A DNA stretch of 64,000 nt from CAXXOK01 sp964584315 (GTDB taxonomy: Bacteria; Bacillota; Clostridia; Christensenellales; Aristaeellaceae), in assembly GCA_964584315.1 (NCBI GenBank), contig CAZOZO010000012.1, positions 1 through 64,000 of the forward strand, given 5' to 3'. Numbering within the stretch: the first letter of the stretch is position 1; every line of letters begins with the position of its first letter. Shown one piece after another: positions 27,227-35,282 of this stretch. Made by a program: the position numbers and the translations under genes. The notes below the pieces were generated by a model. That model saw only the letters and a list, made by a program, of their open reading frames with translations. It had not been told where the DNA came from and searched no databases.

Positions 27227-27952
27227 TTGAATACGGACGCGCTGAAAGAACAGATTTGTGACGTTTGCCACCGGATGTGGCAGCAAGGCTGGGTCGCGGC
27301 CAATGATGGCAACGTTTCGGTCAAACTGCCGGATGGTACGTTTTGGATCACGCCCTCGGGCATCAGTAAAAGCTTCATCACGCCAGAAAAGCTGCTGCGG
27401 GTGAACGCTGCCATGGAAGTGCTGGAAGGCCCTGAGGGCAACGTGCCATCCAGCGAGCTGAAAATGCATATGCGCTGTTATGAAAAGCGAAGCGACGTGG
27501 GCGCGGTGGTTCACGCTCACCCGCCTACAGCCACCGGCTACGCTGTCGCCAATATCCCGCTGGATGAGTACAGCATGATTGAAACCGTCATCGCCATAGG
27601 CGCGATTCCCGTTACGCCGTATGGCGCGCCCTCCACCTACGAGGTGCCGGACGCCATCGACCCATACCTGCCCACCCACGACGTGATGCTTTTGCAGAAC
27701 CATGGCGCGCTTACCGTCGGCAAGGACCTGCTGACCGCCTACTACCGTATGGAGACGCTTGAGCTGTTTGCCAAGATCAGTTTTACGGCGCGGATGCTGG
27801 GCGGTGCGCAGGAGATCAGCCGCCCGAACATCGACAAACTGCTGAACTTGCGTGAGAACTACTACCATGTATCCGGCAGGCACCCGGGCTATGAGAAGTG
27901 CAACCCGGCAGAGCCGCAATACGACCCAAAAGGCGATAAGGAGGGCAATTGA
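27227..27952 (+). CDS. fucA: class II aldolase, L-fuculose-1-phosphate aldolase-like
   Basis: The 241-aa protein of the FucA/AraD zinc family has SGISKSF, the catalytic glutamate in SSELKMH, zinc histidines in VVHAHPPTATG and the third in QNHGALTVG. The start is TTG 27227 behind a GGGGGGG-type ribosome binding site; no ATG is suitably placed. In a cluster with an L-fucose isomerase and an FGGY kinase it should split L-fuculose-1-phosphate into dihydroxyacetone phosphate and L-lactaldehyde. Action on rhamnulose-1-phosphate or other deoxyketoses cannot be excluded. Confidence 0.85.
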   Translation: MNTDALKEQICDVCHRMWQQGWVAANDGNVSVKLPDGTFWITPSGISKSFITPEKLLRVNAAMEVLEGPEGNVPSSELKMHMRCYEKRSDVGAVVHAHPPTATGYAVANIPLDEYSMIETVIAIGAIPVTPYGAPSTYEVPDAIDPYLPTHDVMLLQNHGALTVGKDLLTAYYRMETLELFAKISFTARMLGGAQEISRPNIDKLLNLRENYYHVSGRHPGYEKCNPAEPQYDPKGDKEGN

Positions 27953-27953
27953 C

Positions 27954-29735
27954 GTGCTGTATCCGAAGATCGGCATCCGCCCCGTGATTGATGGCCGTTG
28001 GGGCGGTGTGCGTGAAGGCCTGGAAAAGCAAACCATGAATATGGCGCTGGCCGCCAAAACGCTGATCGAGAGCCTGCGTTACCCGGATGGCACACCTGTG
28101 CAGGCAGTGGTCGCGCCTTCCACCATCGGCGGTGGCGCGGAGGCGGCGCTGTGTGAGGAGCGGTTCTCGACCGAAAACGTGGTCGCCACGCTGACGGTAA
28201 CACCTTGCTGGTGTTACGGCATGGAGACGTTCGACATGAACCCGCTGACCATCAAAGCTGTGTGGGGATTCAACGGCACGGAGCGGCCGGGCGCTGTATA
28301 TCTGGCCGCGGTGCTGGCCGCCTATGCGCAAAAAGGGCTGCCCGCCTTCAGCATCTACGGGCATGACGTGCGAGACGCGTCCGATACCGCCGTGCCGGAC
28401 GACGTGCGCGAAAAGATCGTGCGCTTTGCGCGGTGCGCCATTGCCGTGGGCTGGATGCGCAATAAGGCGTATGTGAACCTAGGCGGTGTGTCGATGGGCA
28501 TCATGGGCAGCTACTGCGACACCGCGGCGTTCCAGAAGTATTTCGGTATCCGCACCGAGTGGGTGGATATGACCGAGATTTTGCGTCGCATGAAGTTGTC
28601 CATCTTTGACCCCGAAGAGTACCGCCGCGCGTTTGAATGGGTCAAGGCCAACTGCCCCGAAGGGGCCGACTGCAACGCAGGCAAACCCCTGCCGGAGGTG
28701 ATCGCCCGCTCCAAGGCCATCCCCCCCGAGGAGGACTGGGCGTTTGTGATCAGGATGACACTGATCATCCACGACATCCTGTTTGGCAATCCGCGGCTTG
28801 CCGCCCTCGGCTGGCATGAGGAAGCACTGGGCAAAAACGCCATTGCGGGCGGTTTCCAAGGACAGCGCCACTGGACGGACTGGCTGCCCAACGCGGATTT
28901 TACCGAAAGCATGCTTGCCAGTACCTTTGACTGGAACGGCCCCAAAGCGCCTGTGCCCTTCGCCACCGAGAACGATACCCTGAACGGCGTTGCGATGATG
29001 CTGGGCTCGCTGGTGGCGCAAACCGCGCCGTGCTTTCACGATGTGCGCACCTACTGGAGCCCCGATGCCGTAGCGCGCGTTACGGGCTGGCAGCCGACTG
29101 GGTTGGCCAAGGATGGCATTATCCACCTGATCAACAGTGGTGCCACCGCGCTGGACTGCACCGGCGCCTGCCGTGATGCGACGGGCAAGCCTGTTATGAA
29201 GCCCTTCTGGGACATGACCGACACCGATGTGAAGGCCTGCCTCGCAGCGACCGACTGGTGCCGCGCCAATTACGAATACTTCCGCGGGGGCGGGTTTTCC
29301 AGCCACTTTGCAACGCAGGCGGAGATGCCCGTGACCATGCTGCGCGCCAACATCGTAGAGGGTGTGGGGCTGGTTATGCAGATTGCCGAAGGCAGCACGC
29401 TGCTGCTGCCGCCGGACGTGCACCGCGCGCTGGATGAACGTACGGACCGTACGTGGCCCACCACATGGTTTGCGCCTCGCCTGACGGGCGAAGGGGCATT
29501 CCGCGATGTGTATGGGGTCATGGCAAACTGGGGTGCCAACCACAGTGTTACCGTGTACGGACATGTGGGCGCGGCGCTGATCACGCTATGCGCCATGCTG
29601 CGCATACCGGTGAACATGCATAACATTCCGGCGGCAAACCTGTTCCGCCCCCACTGCTGGGCGGCATTTGGCACCAGCGACAGCGAAGCCGCGGATTACG
29701 CCGCCTGCAAGCACTATGGACCGCTGTATGGTTAA
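27954..29735 (+). CDS. fucI: L-fucose isomerase
   Basis: The 593-aa protein is full length for FucI (591 aa in E. coli). It contains the N-terminal GIRPVIDGRWGGVREGLE, PCWCYGMETFDM, VSMGIMGSYCD, the metal-site region FATENDTLNGVAMMLG, and the C-terminal H/metal segment YGHVGAALITLC. It isomerises L-fucose (or D-arabinose) to the ketose using Mn2+. GTG 27954 is the start, preceded by AAGGAGGG and only one base after the fucA stop, so the two are translationally coupled. Confidence 0.92.
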   Translation: MLYPKIGIRPVIDGRWGGVREGLEKQTMNMALAAKTLIESLRYPDGTPVQAVVAPSTIGGGAEAALCEERFSTENVVATLTVTPCWCYGMETFDMNPLTIKAVWGFNGTERPGAVYLAAVLAAYAQKGLPAFSIYGHDVRDASDTAVPDDVREKIVRFARCAIAVGWMRNKAYVNLGGVSMGIMGSYCDTAAFQKYFGIRTEWVDMTEILRRMKLSIFDPEEYRRAFEWVKANCPEGADCNAGKPLPEVIARSKAIPPEEDWAFVIRMTLIIHDILFGNPRLAALGWHEEALGKNAIAGGFQGQRHWTDWLPNADFTESMLASTFDWNGPKAPVPFATENDTLNGVAMMLGSLVAQTAPCFHDVRTYWSPDAVARVTGWQPTGLAKDGIIHLINSGATALDCTGACRDATGKPVMKPFWDMTDTDVKACLAATDWCRANYEYFRGGGFSSHFATQAEMPVTMLRANIVEGVGLVMQIAEGSTLLLPPDVHRALDERTDRTWPTTWFAPRLTGEGAFRDVYGVMANWGANHSVTVYGHVGAALITLCAMLRIPVNMHNIPAANLFRPHCWAAFGTSDSEAADYAACKHYGPLYG

Positions 29736-29858
29736 GTCCGATTGGACAAGTGAAAAGTGACGCATCGGCAACCATGCCGCGGTTTGTTTGCTTTACCACC
29801 GCAATGCTTGCCGAGAAAAATGCAATCCCACCAAAGGTCGTGACGGGAGGGCTACGCC

Positions 29859-31274
29859 ATGGGCGAATACGCGCTGGCGATTGATTTAGGCGCAAGCGGC
29901 GGGCGGCACATCCTTGGCCGCATTCAGAACGGGTATGTCGAAATGACCGAGGTTTACCACTTCCCCAACGAGATCGTGACGCGTGACGGCCTGCAATGCT
30001 GGGATATGGAAGCCCTGTTCGCGCATGTGGTCATGGGGATGCGCGCCTGTGCCGACAGAGGAATGATCCCCGCGACAGTCGGCATTGATACGTGGGGGGT
30101 GGATTACACCCTGATCGATACGGCGGGCAAACCCCTCGGGCCATCCGTAGCGTACCGTGATGCCCGCACCAGCGCCATGCCTGCGCTGTTGGACGCCGCC
30201 ATCAGCCCCGAAGCGCTGTACGCGCGAACCGGCATCGCACGCCAACCCTACAACACCGTATACCAGCTGATGGCGGAGGCGCGAGCCGCGGACGTATGCC
30301 ATCGCGCAGACGCGCGCCTGCTGTTCACCCCCTGTTATCTGCATCATCGGCTGACCGGTATTGCGCGCAATGAGGTTTCCATCGCCTCCACCAGCGGGCT
30401 GCTGAATGCGCGCACCGGTCTTTGGGATAGCGAGGTGCTGGCGGCGGCGGGTATTCCCAAAGCGCTGCTTTGCGACCCGCCCGCCTGCTCCGCAACCCTG
30501 CTGGGGCCGCTATTGCCCGCTGTCGAGGGCCTTGTGGGGTACCCCTGCACAGTGGTATTGCCCGCCAGCCACGACACCGCCAGCGCCTACCTGGCCGCAC
30601 CGCTTTCCGGTGAGGGTGCAGCGGTGCTGTCCAGTGGTACGTGGAGCCTGCTGGGGCAGGAACTGGACGCACCGATACTAACGGAATCGGCACGCCTCGC
30701 CGGCTTTACCAATGAACGCGGATGCGGCGGACACACAACACTTGTACGTAACATCATGGGGCTATGGCTGCTGCAGGCCATCCGGCGCGAGTGGGGCAAA
30801 CGCCTTTCTTACGCCGAGATGGCGGCCTTGGCGCTGGAAGGCAAGGATTATCCGCACACAGTTGACGCATCGTCCGAACGCTTTTTATCACCTGCCAGCA
30901 TGACGGAGGAAATCGCTACAGCATTGATCGAGATGGGCGTTTCCCCGCCCCACAGCGATGCTCAGTTGATGTACTGTGTACACCAAAGCCTTGCGCTGTG
31001 CTACAGCAATGCAATCAACCAGTTGAGCGCGCTTACGCAACAACCGATCTCCAAGATCAACGTGGTGGGTGGAGGAAGCCAAAACACCACGCTAAATCAG
31101 TTTACCGCCAACACCACCGGTTTGCCTGTCTATGCGGGGCCAGTCGAAGCCACGGCGCTTGGCAATTTGGCCGCGCAGTGGATCGCGACCAATGAGATGA
31201 AAAGCCTGGCAACAGTGCAGGAGCTGATCAAACGAAGCATCAAACCTGTGGTTTACCAACCGCAAGCACATTGA
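29859..31274 (+). CDS. FGGY-family kinase, rhamnulokinase (RhaB)-like
   Basis: The 471-aa kinase has AIDLGASGGRHILGRI, GIDTWGVDYTLID, SHDTASAYLAAPL and VVGGGSQN, the RhaB pattern. No rhamnose isomerase or aldolase is present, while FucA- and FucI-like genes lie directly upstream. It therefore probably phosphorylates L-fuculose, a role RhaB-type kinases fill in other anaerobes. It follows fucI after 123 bp. No terminator is obvious after its stop. Confidence 0.85.
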   Translation: MGEYALAIDLGASGGRHILGRIQNGYVEMTEVYHFPNEIVTRDGLQCWDMEALFAHVVMGMRACADRGMIPATVGIDTWGVDYTLIDTAGKPLGPSVAYRDARTSAMPALLDAAISPEALYARTGIARQPYNTVYQLMAEARAADVCHRADARLLFTPCYLHHRLTGIARNEVSIASTSGLLNARTGLWDSEVLAAAGIPKALLCDPPACSATLLGPLLPAVEGLVGYPCTVVLPASHDTASAYLAAPLSGEGAAVLSSGTWSLLGQELDAPILTESARLAGFTNERGCGGHTTLVRNIMGLWLLQAIRREWGKRLSYAEMAALALEGKDYPHTVDASSERFLSPASMTEEIATALIEMGVSPPHSDAQLMYCVHQSLALCYSNAINQLSALTQQPISKINVVGGGSQNTTLNQFTANTTGLPVYAGPVEATALGNLAAQWIATNEMKSLATVQELIKRSIKPVVYQPQAH

Positions 31275-31563
31275 GCATATTTCATGATCGGGGTTTTGGA
31301 TTTCGGCACGGCCGGCATCCCCGATGTGGTCTGCATGCGCGGATGTAGCCTTATGCCTACATATAACGTACTTCCCCTTTCAAGGAACTTGTGTCATTCG
31401 CCCCTTCTCCTTCCTAGTCCTTTCGACGCACGCTTCTGGCCTAATGCTATCTCATATGGCATAGGGTTATCATTAGTTCCTGTAAGGAGCAACGGCAGGA
31501 GCAACGTCGATGGATCCAGTCAAATCTCAATGTATCTCCCCGAACAACAAACCCTTATAAAAC
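31275..31563. other. right end of island, no gene
   Basis: This AT-richer sequence has no recognisable coding region. It contains the GGAGCAAC repeat pair at 31486-31505 and leads directly into the broken tRNA copy. Confidence 0.45.
31486..31505 (+). repeat. paired GGAGCAAC direct repeat, right end
   Basis: GGAGCAAC at 31486-31493 and 31498-31505 has the same 12-bp period and nearly the same context as the pair at 669-688. It is a candidate second arm site of the island's integrase. Confidence 0.55.
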
Positions 31564-31655
31564 GGGCATTAGCGGTTCTCCCCGTGCCTTGCCAACCCTC
31601 GTTTACCGAACTGGCAGTGTTGGGGTCAGGAGTTCGAATCTCCTATGCTCCACCA
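31564..31655 (+). pseudogene. broken tRNA-Ala copy
   Basis: The 3' part (anticodon loop, T arm, acceptor strand and CCA at 31653-31655) is identical to the functional tRNA. In addition GGGCATTAGCG (31564-31574) matches the tRNA's 5' acceptor and D-stem start. The intervening 35 bases are unrelated, so D loop, D stem and anticodon 5' stem are lost and no cloverleaf can form. It is either an attachment-site copy with a chance 5' match or a once complete tRNA gene broken by recombination. Confidence 0.7.
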
Positions 31656-31658
31656 AGA
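31610..31658 (+). repeat. right copy of 49-bp attachment core
   Basis: Identical to 548-596; together they bracket about 31 kb. It is the candidate attR-type core. Confidence 0.75.
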
Positions 31659-31660
31659 AG

Positions 31661-31692
31661 AAAACCCCTGAGCTGTAAAGGCTTGGGGTTTT
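31661..31692 (+). terminator. terminator hairpin after the tRNA copy
   Basis: AAAACCCC (31661-31668) pairs with GGGGTTTT (31685-31692), extended by TGAGC/GCTTG. The central CTGAGCTGTAAAGGCTT-type sequence is shared with the terminator at 598-632, while the outer stem differs by compensatory changes. Both flanks therefore descend from one sequence. Confidence 0.75.
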
Positions 31693-31723
31693 CCTTTGCT
31701 ATAAAAAAAATAGTTATTTTGAC

Positions 31724-31745
31724 TTTGACAGCAGATTTGACAGCA
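31724..31745 (+). repeat. paired TTTGACAGCA direct repeat
   Basis: TTTGACAGCA at 31724-31733 and 31736-31745 has a 12-bp period, placed between the tRNA copy and the second integrase remnant. The period matches the GGAGCAAC pairs, so these may be arm sites of the second element. Confidence 0.45.
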
Positions 31746-31913
31746 ACCCAGATTTTTGATGGGGCGAAGTGCGTTTATTTTGTTCCTTTCTTGCCTGATT
31801 TGAAAATACTAATCACATCTTGCGGGTCAAAAGTGCTAAAAGCCTTCAAACCCATATCACACAACAAAACGCGGGGGTCAAAACTAAGTCAATTAAGGGT
31901 TAAAAGGGTCAGA

Positions 31914-32440
31914 TCAGGCTTGCAAGGCCTCCATACCGCGCTGCTTTGTCGCCGTGTCGCTGTGAACGTGCCGTTGTATGGTAAAGGCAACGTTGGTATG
32001 CCCAAGAATTTCCGAGAGCGTGCGCAGATCATAGCCAGATTGTACCCACATTGTGGCGAACGTATGGCGGAGTGTATGAACACCCCTGCTTTCCTCCCAG
32101 CCCGTTTCAGGCTTGCGCGCAGTGTCCGCGCTATATTGTGTCTGTCGGCGGGCAAGCCTGTTTCCGTGGAAAAAACCATTGTTCCCCCTTGCAAGGTTTG
32201 CCGCCCTGCCACACCGTACCGGCGCGTATACGTTCCAGCTATTGCGCTTGCCGCTGTTCGTCCAACAAGGGTGTAACTTATCATTGAGCGGAATGAGGCG
32301 CTTTCCTGCCATTGTTTTGGGAGAGGTGGCAATGCGGTTCACCCGTTCTCCCACATGCAGCGTGTACGTGACTTGGTTAACGTGAATCACGGTGCTTTCA
32401 ATATCACAATAGCGCAGGACACACATTTCCTTCCGATGCG
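31914..32440 (-). pseudogene. second tyrosine recombinase remnant, catalytic Tyr lost
   Basis: It contains EMCVLRYCDIEST, VNQVTYTL, TMAGKRLIPLNDKL, HTLRHTFATMW and LGHTNVAF, collinear with the remnant at 1081-1614. The segment between KL and HTLRH is scrambled by at least two frameshifts. The residues corresponding to TYVH in the first remnant read RHVH, so the nucleophilic tyrosine is gone. Homology begins abruptly near 32440, inside the 3' end of the GH120 gene. It lies 259 bp from the tRNA copy and points toward it, the same layout as the first remnant. Confidence 0.85.
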
Positions 32441-34407
32441 GATTTGTCGGCAAAAGGGCCGGGGAGGATTGCCGTCTCCCTGCGTGTGCCAAAGTAATCC
32501 TCGTCAAATACGATCGGCGACCCATCTGGGTGCTCGAACCGTTGCTCCGGCTCGAACGCATAACCCAGCGTAGCGCTGTTGACAAGTTCGGCTTGGAAAC
32601 CTTCTAAAAGCGAATAGACATTCGTTTCCAGATGGTATTCGCCTTGCTTTTCCGTCAACACCACTTGGGCCTCAATGTCCGCCCGAATCAAACCGTGTTG
32701 TTCGTGCTTGCTGACGGATGCGCCGCCAAAATATGCGTTCCCCTTTATCCAAACAGGCAGATGGCCGAAGTGATAAGTCGCCAGCGCGCGCATGTCCGGC
32801 TCCTGATCCATCATGAAGTGGGAAAGCCATTCATCGTAAGTTGGGAATATATCCATGGATGCGGTGCCGGCAACCTCGTAATCGTTGTCCTGGGGCGTTT
32901 TGTGCACGTCGGTCACGGGATAGTGTTGGATAAAGATGTTGTTGTAGATTCGGTCATCACCATGCAGGATCGTCATAAATCCCGCGACCTCCGTGCGATG
33001 GCGGATATGGTAGGGTGTATAGCGCGGCTCGCGCTGGCCATTGACGATACTGTCCACGCCGGCGTTTATCAGCGTGAATGAACCAAGCATCAGGTTATGT
33101 ACGCAAGCGATCCCCTCGCTGGGCATCGCAACAGAAACCTTGGACAGAAGCAGGTTATGATCGATCAGCGTAGGCCCGTGGCTTACCTCGATAAACACGT
33201 CGTTGCTGAACATCGCGCCTTCGGCGGGCTGAACCCCATCGGGACGGTGGTTGTCGTGCATCAGGTTGCGCGAAATTCGCGTGCCCTGTGCCTGCCAGTC
33301 GCACCACACGCCCATGATACAGTTGTGAATATGATTGCGACGTACGATCACGTCGATCGCCGCGTGGAGTTTGATGCCCGCCGTCTCCGCGCCGCCGAGC
33401 TGCTGGGAGTTGCAGATGTGATGGATGTGACACTCTTCGATGATGGAGAATACGCCGCCCATGCGTCCCACGATGCCCGTCTGCTCGCAGTGATGAATAT
33501 GACACCTGCGCACGATATGTCCACCGACATTCTCCTTGAGCCAGCCGTGATACTGCCCGCGGCAAACCGCGTCGCGCTCCATCTGCGTTGGGCTTTTCAC
33601 GTGCTTTGTATAAAAATACATATCGTTTTCCGTGTCGCGGTACTTGCCCAGCGAGATACCGCAGCACTTGCTGTTGCTGATTTCGCAATCCTCAATGACC
33701 CAACCCTTGCTCCAGTGCGGGCCAACCATTCCGTCCTGATAGGCGGCGGGTGGCGCCCATGTGGTGGCGGCCTTGCGGATGTTGAAGCCGCTGAGCGTGA
33801 TATAGCCAATACCCGTCCGGTCGGGCAGAAAGCAGTTGCGACGCACGCTGAATTCCACACTCTCCAGGTTGGGGTTTTTCCCTTGGAAATTGGCATATAA
33901 AACGGTATCGTCCCCGTCCTGCGTTGTGAACCACTTGTACATTGATTCCTCAGGCGACCATGCGCTGGGGTCGGGGGAACCCTTGATGCATTCCTCCAGC
34001 GTCACGGTTTCGTACAGCATCTGGTCGCCCAGAAAAACCGCGCCGGTGTGGCGCACGGTCGGCGCAAAGTACCAGTCACCGCATACATAGGTGGTATAAG
34101 GGTTATAGTCACCAAACGTGGCGTTGCTTACCCGCGTGACCCATACGTTCCCCTCATACGGCTTCCATCCCCCAAGTGGCTCCGCTCCTGTGATGATCGC
34201 CCCAAGCGGCCGTTCGGAACGATAAACGATTCGGCTTGCCTCAGTGCCTGCATTTTTCGGGTTTACATACTCTCGATAGATGCCGGGCATGACAACTACC
34301 TCGTCTCCGGCGAGGGCGACTTGTGCAGCATCATTGATATGTGCAAAGGGTTTCTCCTTGCTTCCATTTCCGTGGTCGACTGCGTACCCGTTTACATAAT
34401 AGATCAT
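32404..34407 (-). CDS. GH120 beta-xylosidase-type right-handed beta-helix enzyme
   Basis: The 667-aa protein starts with a DUF1565-like strand set (YYVNGYAVDHGNGSKEKPF) and continues with beta-helix coils rich in HIHHC-type turns. It parallels the GH120 xylosidase XylC of Thermoanaerobacterium. The region WCDWQAQGTRISRN supplies the nucleophile (Asp370) and VFIEVSHGP the acid/base (Glu407), with an insertion of about 14 residues between them. ATG 34407 follows AAGGAG. There is no signal peptide, so it acts inside the cell on xylosides. The last dozen codons (about 32404-32440) are read from the integrase remnant, so the natural C-terminus was replaced, probably without damage to the fold. Confidence 0.82.
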   Translation of the reverse strand: MIYYVNGYAVDHGNGSKEKPFAHINDAAQVALAGDEVVVMPGIYREYVNPKNAGTEASRIVYRSERPLGAIITGAEPLGGWKPYEGNVWVTRVSNATFGDYNPYTTYVCGDWYFAPTVRHTGAVFLGDQMLYETVTLEECIKGSPDPSAWSPEESMYKWFTTQDGDDTVLYANFQGKNPNLESVEFSVRRNCFLPDRTGIGYITLSGFNIRKAATTWAPPAAYQDGMVGPHWSKGWVIEDCEISNSKCCGISLGKYRDTENDMYFYTKHVKSPTQMERDAVCRGQYHGWLKENVGGHIVRRCHIHHCEQTGIVGRMGGVFSIIEECHIHHICNSQQLGGAETAGIKLHAAIDVIVRRNHIHNCIMGVWCDWQAQGTRISRNLMHDNHRPDGVQPAEGAMFSNDVFIEVSHGPTLIDHNLLLSKVSVAMPSEGIACVHNLMLGSFTLINAGVDSIVNGQREPRYTPYHIRHRTEVAGFMTILHGDDRIYNNIFIQHYPVTDVHKTPQDNDYEVAGTASMDIFPTYDEWLSHFMMDQEPDMRALATYHFGHLPVWIKGNAYFGGASVSKHEQHGLIRADIEAQVVLTEKQGEYHLETNVYSLLEGFQAELVNSATLGYAFEPEQRFEHPDGSPIVFDEDYFGTRRETAILPGPFADKSASEGNVCPALL

Positions 34408-35131
34408 GTTGCACTCCTTATGCATGTTTATCTTGTCATGTGGGTTTCAAAGCGGTTTTTCCGTGCTTCCAATGGCGATACTGTCAACAAAGGGCAATCT
34501 TGCCTATGGCCGTTATGCATTCCCGCCGCTGATCAAAACTGGCGATCCGTGTCTGCCAAGCGTTGCCGGATCATCCGTGCTTGATGGCATCGATATGTTT
34601 GCCACCCCGATTGGCGTTACCGGGAAAGAACCCAATGCGCAGTGGCAAACCATTGCCCTGCTGAGATAAAGAGAGGTCAGATCATCGCCGGCCGTTCTCG
34701 CCGGTCGGCATATTCGCAAAGGGACACCCCGAAATGCCGTGGCGAAAGATATCTCCACAGGTAGCCCTCCGCATATCCGTCAGGCACTTTGCGCCTTACG
34801 AATCATCACTGGCCTTTCCTTGATACTGAACCCATTCACGCCCGTAGGACAACACAGGTTCATTCTTTCAAACCAGTATATCACAGCGTGGTCCCTACGA
34901 CCAATTTGTTCAATCGGTCGAGAATGATCAAACGCGCAATTTTGCAAAGTAATGGCAAATCCATTGGCGCTCCGCTAGAACGCATGGTGTCGTGACATAC
35001 AAAGTGGAGGAACGAGCTTAGATTCAAGAAAAACGATACCACAAATCTCACGGAATTGCTACTGCGGTGTATTAGGGAAGCGGATCCGGCAACGAGCGCC
35101 GGCAATGCTGTCGTTGGGAGAGCGGTTGTAA
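34408..35131. other. AT-richer gap with possible gene debris
   Basis: It holds the leader of the GH120 gene. On the + strand between about 34490 and 34669 a short frame reads protein-like segments (LIKTGDPCLPSVAGSSV, IDMFATPIGVTGKEP) and ends in a stop. I cannot assign it and it has no start signal. The remainder shows no coding potential. Composition and disorder resemble the island junctions. Confidence 0.35.
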
Positions 35132-35167
35132 CGATTCTGGTGGGCAGTAAGCTGCCCACCAGAATCG
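35132..35167. terminator. perfect 16-bp hairpin
   Basis: CGATTCTGGTGGGCAG (35132-35147) pairs perfectly with CTGCCCACCAGAATCG (35152-35167) around a TAAG loop. There is no T-run. It lies 116 bp downstream of the RraA-like gene and may end that transcript; a miniature mobile-element relic is the alternative. Confidence 0.5.
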
Positions 35168-35250
35168 ACAAGCGAATGGTAGCAATCGTTTCGTGAAAAA
35201 TCACATTACTTAGCCGACGCTTACTTCCTGTGACAGCCATTTCTCTTTTA

Positions 35251-35273
35251 CCCCCGACTGCCTTTTTCGGGGG
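35251..35273. terminator. small hairpin at the end of the RraA-like gene
   Basis: CCCCCGA (35251-35257) pairs with TCGGGGG (35267-35273), ten bases beyond the stop of the leftward RraA-like gene. No clear T-run on the minus strand. Confidence 0.4.
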
Positions 35274-35282
35274 ACAGGCCAA

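Noticed and set aside
28479..29564. A 361-codon minus-strand frame inside fucI
   Set aside because: It is a shadow of the fucose isomerase gene; the translation shows no family features.
31284..32276. A 330-codon + strand frame across the broken tRNA and integrase remnant
   Set aside because: It runs through a tRNA fragment and antisense to clear integrase homology, so it is not a gene.
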